From positions 1,798,001 to 1,862,000 of the forward strand of contig NZ_CP042171.1 of NCBI RefSeq assembly GCF_005938645.2: a stretch of 64,000 nucleotides of DNA, written 5' to 3'. Below, piece by piece: positions 1-10,768 of the stretch (position 1 is the first letter of the stretch; every line of letters starts with the position of its first letter). Both the position numbers and the translations under genes were made by a program. A model generated the notes under the pieces. The model was given only the letters and a program-made list of their open reading frames with translations. It made no database searches and was not told the origin of the DNA. The stretch comes from Pedobacter sp. KBS0701 (lineage in GTDB: Bacteria > Bacteroidota > Bacteroidia > Sphingobacteriales > Sphingobacteriaceae).

Positions 1-1375
1 AAAGGAAACTCTCGCCTCGTAACTCAAACAAGTTAGGGAAGAAGAAGAAGAAAGCCATAACCAAAGGCAATTGAAGCACCATTGGTAAACATCCTCCTAA
101 AGGATTTACGCCAGCTTTCTTATATAATTTTAAATATTCCTGTTGAACCAATGTTGGGTTATCTTCGCCTACCTTAGCTTTAATTTCGTCCATCTCTGGT
201 TTCAATACCCTCATTTTAGCCATTGATAAGTATGACTTGTAGGTAAGTGGCGATAAAGCAAGTTTTAACAAGATGGTTAATACCAGAATGATCAAGCCGT
301 AGTTCCAGTTAAAACTGTTTAAGAAATTAAATACAGGCAATACAATAAAGCGGTTAATGTATTTCAATGGCCAGTAGCCCATATCAACCTGCTGCTCTAA
401 ATCATATCCCTGCGCTTTTAAAGTAGAGAATTTGTTTGTTCCGAAATAGAATTCCATTTCGTAAACCTGGTTGGCTGTATGTACATAAGGCAATTGCATA
501 TTGGCATCATAAAACTTTACCTGCCCAGGAGCAGTTGGGATTTTAACTTCTAAACTTCCTTTTTCGAAAGCTTGTTTCGAGATTAAAGAAGCGGAGAAAA
601 AGTGTTGTTTGAAAGAGAACCACTGAATTTTACCTTTTGATAATTCTTCTTTTTCATCTTTAGAAACACTTAGGTGGTTAACATCACCATCTAAATATTT
701 GTAGTATGGTGCAGAATAACGGTGCTCACTTTCGATGGATTTTTCTTGTTGTAATAAAATAGTAGACCAGTTTAAACCAATCGTATTGCCTGCAATTACT
801 TGTTGTAAACCAACTACATTAACATTGAAAGCTACTTTGTTGCTCAAAGCCTTTAAATCGTAAACATATTCTACGTAAGCATTAGCACCATAATTGGCAC
901 GCATGGTAACCGTGTTACCTGTTTTTGTCGAAGTAAAATATAAATCGTTGGTATTAATTACCTTACCAGCTGCATTTAAACTTAAACCAAACTTGTTTTC
1001 GCTACCAGCAAATAAAATAAGTGGTTTACCCGTAAAGGTTTTCTGTCCTTTAACTTCAACAGATGTAATTTTACCACCTTTATTACTTAAAGTGATTAAT
1101 AAATTTTCGTTTTCTAAAACAGTATTGGCTTCAGTACCGGTTATGGCGCTACCAAAAGGGCCTTTTAAGGCTAAGGAATCTACAGCCGGATTAGCAATCG
1201 CTGCAGTTTTGGTGGTATCTTTTTGCGCAGGTGTTACACCAGCTTTTTTCAAAGAATCTAAACGCTCTGTTTCTTTGGCTTTTTTCATTTCAGCCTCGTT
1301 CGGCCTCAAAAAGTAGAATGATCCTGCCAAAATGATCATAATCAGGAACAGTCCTGTAAAGGTATTTCTATCCAT
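1..1375 (-). CDS. yidC: Membrane protein insertase YidC (3' end outside window)
   Basis: Inner-membrane insertase that helps the Sec system place and fold membrane proteins. The visible 458 residues begin with an N-terminal membrane segment (about residues 7-24) after MDRNT. A long periplasmic beta-rich domain follows, and then the start of the conserved insertase core, recognisable from the stretch around SPLTYKSYLSMAKMR and NPLGGCLPM. The last transmembrane helices lie beyond the left edge. The start ATG at 1373-1375 is 20 bases downstream of the pyrG stop, so the two are probably cotranscribed. Family identity is secure; the gene is incomplete only because the window ends. Confidence 0.95.
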   Translation of the reverse strand, partial: MDRNTFTGLFLIMIILAGSFYFLRPNEAEMKKAKETERLDSLKKAGVTPAQKDTTKTAAIANPAVDSLALKGPFGSAITGTEANTVLENENLLITLSNKGGKITSVEVKGQKTFTGKPLILFAGSENKFGLSLNAAGKVINTNDLYFTSTKTGNTVTMRANYGANAYVEYVYDLKALSNKVAFNVNVVGLQQVIAGNTIGLNWSTILLQQEKSIESEHRYSAPYYKYLDGDVNHLSVSKDEKEELSKGKIQWFSFKQHFFSASLISKQAFEKGSLEVKIPTAPGQVKFYDANMQLPYVHTANQVYEMEFYFGTNKFSTLKAQGYDLEQQVDMGYWPLKYINRFIVLPVFNFLNSFNWNYGLIILVLTILLKLALSPLTYKSYLSMAKMRVLKPEMDEIKAKVGEDNPTLVQQEYLKLYKKAGVNPLGGCLPMVLQLPLVMAFFFFFPNLFELRGESFL

Positions 1376-1395
1376 TATTTATGTTTGTACTGCTT

Positions 1396-3059
<1,664 letters not shown>

Positions 3060-3075
3060 GTTTTTGTACGGGATA

Positions 3076-3083
3076 CAAAGGTA
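3076..3083 (-). promoter_or_regulatory. Putative -7 box of the pyrG promoter
   Basis: On the minus strand this reads TACCTTTG, a match to the Bacteroidota TAnnTTTG -7 consensus, 63 bases upstream of the pyrG start. I do not see a convincing -33 TTTG at the usual spacing. Confidence 0.4.
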
Positions 3084-3174
3084 CAAAAAAATTATCGCTC
3101 GTTAGATACTTGCCCGAATATTTTTTAAGTGCATTATGTCTTTGATATTGACTGGTTTAAGGAAAAACACCGGT

Positions 3175-3936
3175 TTAAAGTATCAGCGTATAAAGTTCTT
3201 TTTTAATATCTTCTATCTTTCTGGGATTCTTTTTATCATCATAACGGGTATAGAGGTCGACCATTTTTTTGAAATCTTTTTCTGTGTCGGTTCTCTTTCC
3301 CTTTGCCGGAGCTACGATGTTTAAGATCGGAACATTTTTCGCTTCCACTTTTGTGGCAAACCAGGTGGTGTTGTAACGTGGTATAGCCAAACCTAATATC
3401 ATTCCTGGTAAACCGGTAAATCCCTCCGGGCCACCTTTTAATAAAATTTCATCAGTATAAAAGGCCACCACTGTAACAGAATCGTTTATTACGGTTGTCG
3501 CTTTACGGCATTCATAACCTGCAATTTGGCGCACATCATGCATAATTTTCCATTGGAGATGGGGGATAGTATCTTTTAAAATGAAGTCTTCACCACTTAC
3601 TGGTTTTCTGATTACCCTTGCTTTTTTACTAAAATCGGTATACATTTCATTGGTATTCTCACCAGCAATAAAAAAGAAATTATTGTCGTTTAAGGTTTCC
3701 TTCGGTTTAGCCTTATATATGGAGCTACTATCGTTAAAACTATAATGCCAGCTGGAAGTCCTGTACTTGCTCATTTTATCTTTAGCATCGTCTGATATCC
3801 AATCGTTTTCTGCAATTTGTTGCTTCTGGTTTATCTTTTTTTCAAATGTTATTTTTGCACTTCTGATGAAAACAGTTTGTGCCCTGATTATTGTAACTGC
3901 AAAAAATAAAATTATGCTTAATCCTAAATGTTTCAT
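3175..3936 (-). CDS. GLPGLI family secreted protein
   Basis: A 253-residue exported protein. It has a signal peptide (hydrophobic stretch to about residue 19, ending in RAQ) and the family signature GLPGMILGL near residue 180, preceded by GYECRKA, which fits the GLPGLI family (known C-terminal beta-rich secreted proteins of Bacteroidota, function undefined). Only 6 bases separate it from the upstream outer-membrane beta-barrel gene, so the two are almost certainly cotranscribed. GLPGLI proteins are often encoded beside such barrels. An envelope role with the barrel is inferred from this pairing only. Confidence 0.88.
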   Translation of the reverse strand: MKHLGLSIILFFAVTIIRAQTVFIRSAKITFEKKINQKQQIAENDWISDDAKDKMSKYRTSSWHYSFNDSSSIYKAKPKETLNDNNFFFIAGENTNEMYTDFSKKARVIRKPVSGEDFILKDTIPHLQWKIMHDVRQIAGYECRKATTVINDSVTVVAFYTDEILLKGGPEGFTGLPGMILGLAIPRYNTTWFATKVEAKNVPILNIVAPAKGKRTDTEKDFKKMVDLYTRYDDKKNPRKIEDIKKELYTLIL

Positions 3937-3942
3937 CTGACG

Positions 3943-6720
3943 TTATTTTTTGTCTTGTTTAACAAAGTTTCCGGTTAAATTATAGGTGACACCGATCAGT
4001 ACATACCTTGGAATAAAACTGTTGGTATTCTCACTAATATTGTTACCGCCAACGTATCGATTGTAACCGATCCTTTCGGCTAAAATATCTGAAATCGCTA
4101 CTTTTAATTCCAGTTCCTGAGCTTTAAGCATCTTCTTTGATAAATAGGCATTCCAGATAGCAACATTTACCGGCCTGCTGAACGAAGTGTTGGCAGGTTG
4201 GTATGATAATGATATTGAGGTGTTGAATTCGGTATTGTATGGCAGTTCGATGGTACCGGAAATTTCATGGTTATGGTAAAAGTTTTTACCATTATTTATG
4301 GAGCCGATAGATGAGCGGCTGTTTGAAAAGGTAAAGGATGGATCGTACTGAATTTGAAGTTTATCGCTATAGTAACTCAAGCGTGGGCGTAAACTGATAC
4401 TATTGTTTACATTTTCATTCAGTTTATTGTTTAAAATAGAAACCGAGTTTGAATGGTTATAACTGGCATTTAAGCCTGTACTAAAATTAATCTTGCTGAA
4501 ACTTTTATTAAAACTTGCGCCGGCGTAAAAATTGTTATTACCATTTAGATTGATGTAACTGCTGGTGGTTTTGTTTACCTCATCTACAGTACTCGTACTC
4601 ACTACTGCATTTTTAGTAAAACTGTAGCCTCCATACACGTATGCGTACATTTCCGATTTTTGCTGGTAGGTATTTAAGTTAAAGCCAAAATTATTGTTGA
4701 ACGATGGTTTTAAATTTGGATTACCTTTTATTTCGTAAAGTGGATTGTTTATTTGTCTGATCGGTTGTAATTGGTCTAAGCCAGGCTGTCGCGTATTTCC
4801 GTTATAGTTTAAGGATACACTTGTATTTTTTCCGAGTTTATAGTTAAGATTACTTTGTGGTGCCCAGTTTAAGTAATTTCGGTTAAATTTGTTGCTTCGG
4901 TCTAAATCATTCAGCTCGAATGTTGTTTGTGTAGCTTCTGCACCACCAGACAAAGTAAATTTCTTTGCCCGATATTGTAATACCACCTTGCCTATATTCG
5001 AAAAATTATTAAAATCGAAATTATTACTTAGCGAATCGATCCGTTTATTATTTAATGATTTATCGAAAACCAGTTTATGACTATTGGAGTTTACCGTTTT
5101 AAAGCTATAGGCGGTTTGCAAGGAGAATTGTTTGTTCAAAGGTTCAGTATATGATATTCTTGCGCCAAGTGACGTTTCCTTGCCTGAATTATCATTGAGA
5201 AAGTCCTGAGTGATTGGCGGCCCTTTTGATACACCATTGTCATCATAATAATTGGTGACACTTTTACTGTTGCCGAGACTGGTGCCGTTTTTGGTTTCTG
5301 GTTGTAAATCGATAGACAGCGTTCTTCCTTTTTTGGCAAACTTTTTTGAATAATTGATATTGCCGTTAAACAGATTGTCAACTCCGTTGCTGTTGTTTGT
5401 TTGATCACTATTATTTACAAAAAAACCTTCACCGTTTTTGGTTTCGTTTGTGCTGGTGTACTCATTATTGTTTTTGTTTTTACTCGTGGCAAATGATATT
5501 TTTAATGTAGAAAGCGAGTCTATCTTAACATCCACACTTCCTTTTAAACTTTGTCCCGTACTTTTAGTTTCACTGTTTGTGCTGCCGGAACTAAAGAAAT
5601 TTGTTCCATTAGGCAATAGTGACTGGTTTTTATATGTTGTTCTATCTATGATATCCCGATTATTGCCTTTATAATTTAGTTTCAGGCCTACTTTATTTTC
5701 ATTCCATTTATCGGAGAAGTGTGCACCATAACTGGTGATATCAGGCAAGCCGTTTGTTGGCGAAAAACCATCATCATCTCTGTTGCCGTACATAATCATA
5801 ACGGTACTGCCATCATCGCCAACTTCAATTAAATCATAATCATTTCCTTTTAATTTGCTCATGGCGGCACTTGCCTTCGAATCCTGATTGATATTGGAGT
5901 TAAATCCAAATACTGCCGCTTTTAATTTGCTTTTATAGATGCCGGCCATGCCGCCAATGTTTTTAAAATGATTTAAGTCACTGTTCGCATCCAGAGTGCT
6001 GAGATAGCCGTTTTTGGCATTCTCCTTGAGTTTGATATTCATCACCTTCTCTTTGGCATCACCCTCTTTTATTCCTGATAACTCTTCTTCTTTGGTTTTT
6101 TTGTCGTAAACCTGAACTTCACTAACTGCATTCGCCTTTAGGTATTTCTGAGCCAAAAGCGGATCGTCGCCAAAAAATTCTTCTCCATCAACCAAAAGCG
6201 TATTTACGTCTTTTCCACCTGCTTTTATTGCACCATCTTTATCTACCTCAATTCCAGGTAATCGCCTTAACAGATCCTGTAAATTGGCATGTGGTTTTAC
6301 CGCAAAACTATCTGCCTGGTAGGTTATCGTATCGCCTTTCATGCTAATGGCCTGTTTTTGTGCCTTTATTGTCACCTCATTCAAAAGTGTGGCCTTACTG
6401 TCCATTGTAATATGGCCAAGATTAAATTTCGAGGAATCTGACAATTGGATATCCCTGATGAAATCGGCCATTTTTGGGAAGGTGATGACTAAAGTATAAT
6501 TGCCTTTTTTTAGGTTCGATAATTCGAATTCGCCATTGGCCCTGGCCCGCGTATCTTTAACTAAAACGGAATCTTTGCTTGATATCAGCAGGATAGAACT
6601 GTTTTGTAATTTTCTTTTCTCAACGGTATCGACCACAACGCCTTTTATGCTTGCTTTTTGTGCCAGTGCTGGAAAAAATAATAATGAAAAAATAAAAACC
6701 GTGAATAGTTGCTTGAGCAT
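3943..6720 (-). CDS. Outer-membrane beta-barrel protein with carboxypeptidase-like N-terminus (TonB receptor-like)
   Basis: A 925-residue outer-membrane protein. After a signal peptide ending near ALAQ (residue 21) comes a carboxypeptidase-regulatory-like domain (about 22-110: KASIKGVVVDTVEKRKL onward). A plug-like region follows (about 115-225, with LLVDGEEFFGDDP). The rest is a long beta-barrel of the outer membrane protein beta-barrel family, rich in Asn, Ser and aromatic residues. This architecture is typical of TonB-dependent-receptor relatives lacking an obvious substrate signature. It is the first gene of a two-gene unit with the GLPGLI protein. The substrate cannot be inferred. Confidence 0.88.
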   Translation of the reverse strand: MLKQLFTVFIFSLLFFPALAQKASIKGVVVDTVEKRKLQNSSILLISSKDSVLVKDTRARANGEFELSNLKKGNYTLVITFPKMADFIRDIQLSDSSKFNLGHITMDSKATLLNEVTIKAQKQAISMKGDTITYQADSFAVKPHANLQDLLRRLPGIEVDKDGAIKAGGKDVNTLLVDGEEFFGDDPLLAQKYLKANAVSEVQVYDKKTKEEELSGIKEGDAKEKVMNIKLKENAKNGYLSTLDANSDLNHFKNIGGMAGIYKSKLKAAVFGFNSNINQDSKASAAMSKLKGNDYDLIEVGDDGSTVMIMYGNRDDDGFSPTNGLPDITSYGAHFSDKWNENKVGLKLNYKGNNRDIIDRTTYKNQSLLPNGTNFFSSGSTNSETKSTGQSLKGSVDVKIDSLSTLKISFATSKNKNNNEYTSTNETKNGEGFFVNNSDQTNNSNGVDNLFNGNINYSKKFAKKGRTLSIDLQPETKNGTSLGNSKSVTNYYDDNGVSKGPPITQDFLNDNSGKETSLGARISYTEPLNKQFSLQTAYSFKTVNSNSHKLVFDKSLNNKRIDSLSNNFDFNNFSNIGKVVLQYRAKKFTLSGGAEATQTTFELNDLDRSNKFNRNYLNWAPQSNLNYKLGKNTSVSLNYNGNTRQPGLDQLQPIRQINNPLYEIKGNPNLKPSFNNNFGFNLNTYQQKSEMYAYVYGGYSFTKNAVVSTSTVDEVNKTTSSYINLNGNNNFYAGASFNKSFSKINFSTGLNASYNHSNSVSILNNKLNENVNNSISLRPRLSYYSDKLQIQYDPSFTFSNSRSSIGSINNGKNFYHNHEISGTIELPYNTEFNTSISLSYQPANTSFSRPVNVAIWNAYLSKKMLKAQELELKVAISDILAERIGYNRYVGGNNISENTNSFIPRYVLIGVTYNLTGNFVKQDKK

Positions 6721-6865
6721 GTATGTTGTAGAGAAACGTTAAATAATTTGTGTTTGGTTCAATGCTCTAAAGTACAACTATTTATTTAGTTTAAAAATAA
6801 ATATTAAAATATTTTTTTGTGGCGAAACAGAGGAGGGAAAGCTTAAAACGCAGAATGATAGTATT

Positions 6866-7342
6866 TTATTCCCCTGCCGCCAAAATCAGTTTTTTGATGA
6901 GTACAATCTGTCCTAAATGATAATAACTGTGTTCAATTACAGCTTCTAAATTCCGCAGGTAAGTGCCATACTTTTCGTTTACAAATACCTCATCAAATTG
7001 TTCTTCCGGCATTTTTTCTACTGCGTTAGCAAAAACTGAAGCATTGTCAAATAATTCAGAAGCTAGTTTATTCCAATCAGCTTCCGAATGTATAGGTGGA
7101 AGATCGAAACTATATTGGTCTTTAATTTCCAGCACACCACCATTAAACACAGTTAAAATTCCGGCTAAATAATAATTGATATGATAGGTTAGGGTCGCGA
7201 TGGTATTTAAATTTTCTACCTGATGGGTGGCCTGTTGCCAATTGATGCTTGCTAACTGATCTCTATAATTGGTATTAGCTATCCAATAACCATTTAAAAA
7301 AATCTCTCTTAAGCGATTTGCAATAAAATCAGATTTTTTCAT
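6866..7342 (-). CDS. DinB-like four-helix protein
   Basis: A 158-residue protein resembling DinB/YfiT-type four-helix-bundle proteins, many of which bind a divalent metal through three histidines. Candidate ligands are His54 (in TYHINYY), His138 and His142 (in EHSYYHLGQI), the expected arrangement of one early and two late helices. There is no signal peptide, so it is cytosolic. Members include thiol-dependent transferases (bacillithiol or mycothiol related), but nothing here identifies a substrate. The lipoprotein gene 24 bases upstream may share its transcript. Confidence 0.75.
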   Translation of the reverse strand: MKKSDFIANRLREIFLNGYWIANTNYRDQLASINWQQATHQVENLNTIATLTYHINYYLAGILTVFNGGVLEIKDQYSFDLPPIHSEADWNKLASELFDNASVFANAVEKMPEEQFDEVFVNEKYGTYLRNLEAVIEHSYYHLGQIVLIKKLILAAGE

Positions 7343-7366
7343 TGCTAAACTTTTAAATATTTTTGA

Positions 7367-7915
7367 TTAACAGCAATTATAATAAATTTTCACTTTCTGC
7401 TCTTTCTCGCTCCAGGCAATGTAAATGTTGTTTTCTTTACCCAAACGGTATTTGAAGCCATTTAAACCTGATTTTTTTAGCTCTTCATAAAGAGCCTTAT
7501 CCGGGGTATATTTATCAGCCTTATCTTCAGGCATTACTGCAGGTTCAAGAAAATTATCATCGCTGAAAAAGTCGTCTGCAATGGTTTTTAAGAAAATAAT
7601 CTGGTCTTTCTCTTTAGAAAGGTCAACATTTGGGTCGGTATTGTTAACCAGTTCTGTTCCCTTAATTTTAGCATTGTAAATCTCTTTTCCCTCTGCATTT
7701 TTGATGGTGAAATTCAACACCATTTCTTCGGGTTTCCTGCCGGTAAGTTCTATCTTGAAAGTGTCCAGACGTTTTAAATCAGAAAAAGATTTAGCCAGGC
7801 TTTGGTTCACATTTTTAAATTCAATGGCAGTGCTTTCCTTTTTATCTTTCGAATTACAGGCAACAAGTGCTAATAAACAGATGGTAACAAAGAGCGGTAT
7901 ATTTCTCATATTCAA
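7367..7915 (-). CDS. Predicted lipoprotein of unknown function
   Basis: A 182-residue protein with a lipoprotein signal peptide: MNMRNIPLFVTICLLALVAC, where the LVAC lipobox puts the lipidated cysteine at residue 20. The mature part is acidic and lysine-rich with no motif I recognise. It ends in YYNCC, two adjacent terminal cysteines, which is unusual. It lies 24 bases upstream of the DinB-like gene on the same strand. Envelope attachment is well supported; the function is not. Confidence 0.75.
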   Translation of the reverse strand: MNMRNIPLFVTICLLALVACNSKDKKESTAIEFKNVNQSLAKSFSDLKRLDTFKIELTGRKPEEMVLNFTIKNAEGKEIYNAKIKGTELVNNTDPNVDLSKEKDQIIFLKTIADDFFSDDNFLEPAVMPEDKADKYTPDKALYEELKKSGLNGFKYRLGKENNIYIAWSEKEQKVKIYYNCC

Positions 7916-7969
7916 AACTACAAATTTTATGTTTTAGTTCAGGTCCGTATTTTATGATATTCGTTAAAT

Positions 7970-8538
7970 TTAGAAAGAATAGCCAATAGATAACCACAAT
8001 TGAAAGTCGAAATAACCACCAGGAAGCTTATTTTCTAAATTATTTTGAATATGATAATAATCTCCGTAACCCAGGCCTGTCAAACCCTCTAAAAGAAAAT
8101 GTTTTCCAGGAATAAAGATACCCCAAATGTTCCGCCATAACGTAAAGAATTCGCTTTGAAATCCCTGTCATGACCCCAGCTAAAAAAGCCGGTATTGTCT
8201 ACCGTGCCATGCGACACCACTGTTTTGTTCAGGTTTCCAAAATAGGCACCATAGAAAGCGTTAGCTTCTTTATTTTTAATTGGCCTGAGGTATTTTTTCG
8301 CCCGGAGTAAAAAGCCATTATAGTGGTAATAGTCGCGATAACCGAAGTTTTTAATTTCGCCAAAAGTATAAGCCGCTTCCAATCCATAAAGATTAGCAAA
8401 GGTTTTTTCTACAGATAGGGTAGGCCTTTTCGCCACTAAATTTAAGACATTGGTTTTTACAATTAATCCAGCCGGTTGCCTGGCAAAAATCGCATTACCA
8501 TACACAATAGCGATAATTAAGAGTGTTTGCTTTGTCAT
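7970..8538 (-). pseudogene. Outer-membrane protein gene interrupted by a one-base frameshift
   Basis: The opening frame runs from ATG 8538 to a stop at 8089 (149 residues) with a signal peptide and beta-barrel-like sequence. The reading continues in another frame to a TAA at 7970-7972, giving PGKHFLLEGLTGLGYG and an aromatic C-terminus (WLSIGYSF) typical of outer-membrane barrels. The total length, 569 bases, is one short of a multiple of three. Adding one G to the GGGG run at 8121-8124 restores a 189-residue frame reading GGTFGGIFIPGKHF. It could be a true pseudogene, a phase-variable run or an assembly indel. It resembles small DUF3575-like outer-membrane proteins, which is a weak assignment. 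Confidence 0.8.
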
Positions 8539-8583
8539 AGATAAACTAAAATACTAAAATATTAGCGAAGCCATTAAATGTTA

Positions 8584-8613
8584 TTGGATAATATCATTTT
8601 GTTCTTATATTTG
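8584..8613 (+). promoter_or_regulatory. Putative promoter of the MarR-GNAT gene
   Basis: TTGG (8584-8587), 18 bases, then TATATTTG (8606-8613) fits the Bacteroidota -33/-7 pattern. The start codon is 28 bases downstream of the -7 box. Confidence 0.5.
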
Positions 8614-8636
8614 CGTAACTGATTACGTAACTGATT
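8614..8636 (+). promoter_or_regulatory. Tandem 11-bp direct repeat, candidate autoregulatory operator
   Basis: CGTAACTGATT occurs twice (8614-8624 and 8626-8636), one base apart. The junction contains the palindrome TTACGTAA. It sits between the -7 box and the start of a MarR-family gene, the usual place for an autorepressor site. Operator function is inferred from position. Confidence 0.5.
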
Positions 8637-8641
8637 TTATT

Positions 8642-9595
8642 GTGAATTTTTTTGAAGAAGTAGGCAAAGTAGCTATAGGTAGCAGGTTAAGAATGTTAAC
8701 TGATATGGTGACTGAAGACGCTGCACAGATTTATAAATTGTATAATATTGATATGCAGCCCAAGTGGTTTCCTGTATTTTATGCTTTGGTTCAGGAGAAA
8801 GAAAAAACGATTACTGAACTGGCTAAAGATATTGGCCATTCTCATCCATCTGTGAGCAAAATCATCAGTGAGATGCTGAAAAAAGGTTATGTTAAAGAAA
8901 GTAAAGACAAAACCGACGGACGAAGAAATGTAGTGAGCCTTTCTAAAAAAGGAGTGGAGATTTCAAAAAAAATAAAAGATCAGCTGGTTGATGTAAATGC
9001 CGCTATTGAAGAAATCTCGGCACAAGCGCAGCATAACCTTTGGGAAGCAATAGGGGAATGGGAGTTTTTATTGGAGCAGAAAAACTTGTTGAGAAGGGTA
9101 ATGGAAAAGAAAAAGGAAAGAGATAGTTTAAAGGTTGAAATTGTAGATTACCTGCCCAAATACCAGGTAATATTCAGATCGCTGAATGTAGAATGGATTT
9201 CAGAGTATTTTACCATGGAAGAATCTGATTATAAAGCTTTGGATAATCCGCAGGGTTATATTTTAGATAAAGGAGGTTTTATATTAGTTGCACTTTACCA
9301 GGGTGAGCCTTTAGGCGTTTGCGCATTAATTAAAATGAACGATGGCGAATATGATTTTGAACTGGCCAAAATGGCCGTATCGCCAAAAGCCCAGGGAAAA
9401 AATGTAGGCTATTTATTGGCAAATGCTATTATTGAAAAAGCAAGGTCATTAGGTGCATCTAAAATTTATTTAGAAAGCAATACCATTTTAAAACCGGCCA
9501 TAAATCTTTACCACAAATTGGGTTTTAAAAAAGTGGCAGGTAAGCCTACACCTTATGCGCGATGTAATATTCAGATGGAACTGGTGGTAAAATAG
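8642..9595 (+). CDS. MarR-type regulator fused to a GNAT acetyltransferase
   Basis: A 317-residue two-domain protein. The N-terminal half (about 1-150) is a MarR-like winged helix with recognition region ELAKDIGHSHPSVSKIISEM and wing DKTDGRRN. The C-terminal half (about 170-315) is a GNAT N-acetyltransferase with the acetyl-CoA loop VSPKAQGKNVGYLLANA and a late NLYHKLGFKKV motif. Such fusions are known in Bacteroidota, but the substrate is unknown. The start is GTG at 8642, following a promoter and a tandem repeat that could be its own operator. It stands alone, with the opposite-strand kdsB beyond it. Confidence 0.9.
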   Translation: MNFFEEVGKVAIGSRLRMLTDMVTEDAAQIYKLYNIDMQPKWFPVFYALVQEKEKTITELAKDIGHSHPSVSKIISEMLKKGYVKESKDKTDGRRNVVSLSKKGVEISKKIKDQLVDVNAAIEEISAQAQHNLWEAIGEWEFLLEQKNLLRRVMEKKKERDSLKVEIVDYLPKYQVIFRSLNVEWISEYFTMEESDYKALDNPQGYILDKGGFILVALYQGEPLGVCALIKMNDGEYDFELAKMAVSPKAQGKNVGYLLANAIIEKARSLGASKIYLESNTILKPAINLYHKLGFKKVAGKPTPYARCNIQMELVVK

Positions 9596-9716
9596 TCCGA
9601 AGTCGGTAGTCCGCAGTCTGAGGAAGATTAATCTCAAGTTATTAGCACTTGGCCATGAACCATCAAAATATCAACCATGAACCAACCAATGAACTAATGA
9701 CTAATGAACCATAACC
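9596..9716. repeat. Low-complexity spacer of near-repeated words
   Basis: The spacer is built of near-repeats: variants of AGTCGGTAGTCCGCAGTCTG, then several variants of CATGAACCA and AATGAAC. Similar word-repeat spacers occur at 36347-36510 and 59641-59770. No gene is visible. Confidence 0.5.
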
Positions 9717-10505
9717 TTACTCGTGCTTCAGCGCATCCAATAGATTATTTAATTTTAGTAAATCTTCCGGAGTATCAATAGCAACTGTTTCAAGGTCGGT
9801 AACTTTTGTTTGGATATAAAATCCATTCTCGATCCAGCGCAGTTGCTCCAGGCTTTCAGCAATTTCTAAAGAAGAAGGTGGTAATTTGGTAATGGCTTTT
9901 AATGATTCGGTGCGGTAACCGTAAATCCCGATGTGTTTATAAAACTGGTGTTTTTCTGCCCATACGCCTGGTTCTCCGTTTCGGATAAAAGGGATTGGAC
10001 TCCGGCTAAAATACATCGCCCGGCCATTTACATCAATCACCACTTTAGGACTATTGGGATTGTATACACTTTCCTGACTTTGAATAGATTTGATTAATGT
10101 TGCTAACTGTACTTTTTCTTCAGTAAAACAGCTTGTCAATAATTCAATTTGTGCAGGTTCGATAAAAGGTTCATCGCCCTGAATGTTGATCACAATATCA
10201 AATCCTGGTAATTGCTCAATCACTTCGGCACACCTATCGGTTCCGCTTTGGTGATCGGATGAAGTAAAGATAAGTTCTCCACCAAACCTTTTCACTTCAT
10301 CTGCAATCCGTACATCATCGGTGGCAATTACTACTTTTGATAAGCTTTTGGCTTTCGATGCTTGTTCATAAACCCTTTGGATCATGGTTTTTCCGGCAAT
10401 ATCTACCAAAGGCTTTCCGGGAAAACGGGTAGAGGCATATCGTGCTGGAATAATGCCTATAATCCTTAAATCTTCAAGTGGGGACTTTAAGTTTTTATCG
10501 ATCAT
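9717..10505 (-). CDS. kdsB: 3-deoxy-manno-octulosonate cytidylyltransferase
   Basis: Activates Kdo as CMP-Kdo for lipopolysaccharide core synthesis in the cytosol. The 262 residues show the nucleotidyltransferase signature IIPARYASTRFPGKPLVDIAGKTMI (near residues 17-41, described by its parts IIPARYASTRFPGKP and MIQRV), then NIQGDEPFI near residue 107 and the YFSRSPIPF motif. It sits 9 bases downstream of the DUF5808 gene and after the deoxynucleoside kinase, giving a three-gene minus-strand run. Presence of kdsB implies a Gram-negative outer membrane containing Kdo. Confidence 0.96.
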   Translation of the reverse strand: MIDKNLKSPLEDLRIIGIIPARYASTRFPGKPLVDIAGKTMIQRVYEQASKAKSLSKVVIATDDVRIADEVKRFGGELIFTSSDHQSGTDRCAEVIEQLPGFDIVINIQGDEPFIEPAQIELLTSCFTEEKVQLATLIKSIQSQESVYNPNSPKVVIDVNGRAMYFSRSPIPFIRNGEPGVWAEKHQFYKHIGIYGYRTESLKAITKLPPSSLEIAESLEQLRWIENGFYIQTKVTDLETVAIDTPEDLLKLNNLLDALKHE

Positions 10506-10514
10506 ATATTGTTG

Positions 10515-10706
10515 CTATAAAAATTGATAAAAAACAAATGTAAAGATCAATGCAACAATAATAAAAGATACAGGATGAGCAAAATTAAATGTCCACCCAA
10601 GCAATTTTATGCGCTTTGGAACAATTAACCTGGAGTCTTTTTTATTGAAATAAAAAGTATCCCATTTCCAGTTTTCTGGATTTTCATGCTCGAAATCTTT
10701 TTGCAT
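10515..10706 (-). CDS. Small DUF5808-like membrane protein
   Basis: A 63-residue protein. The N-terminal part contains W-x-W-D-TFYFNKKDSRLIVPKR followed by GWTFNFAHP, which fits the short conserved block of DUF5808 proteins (W...FYyNp.D.R..VPKR...G.t.NF..P). A single hydrophobic helix (about residues 46-62, SFIIVALIFTFVFYQ) closes the protein, so it is probably anchored in the inner membrane by its C-terminus. It lies between the deoxynucleoside kinase and kdsB on the same strand. Function is unknown. Confidence 0.7.
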   Translation of the reverse strand: MQKDFEHENPENWKWDTFYFNKKDSRLIVPKRIKLLGWTFNFAHPVSFIIVALIFTFVFYQFL

Positions 10707-10768
10707 ATTTATCGCATTAAAAATTAAACCATTTATTATGAACTCAACTCCCTTTTACGGGCTGGGGA

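Noticed and set aside
894..1316. 140-residue open frame on the plus strand
   Set aside because: Antisense to the middle of yidC, with no sequence resemblance to any family. Treated as a shadow.
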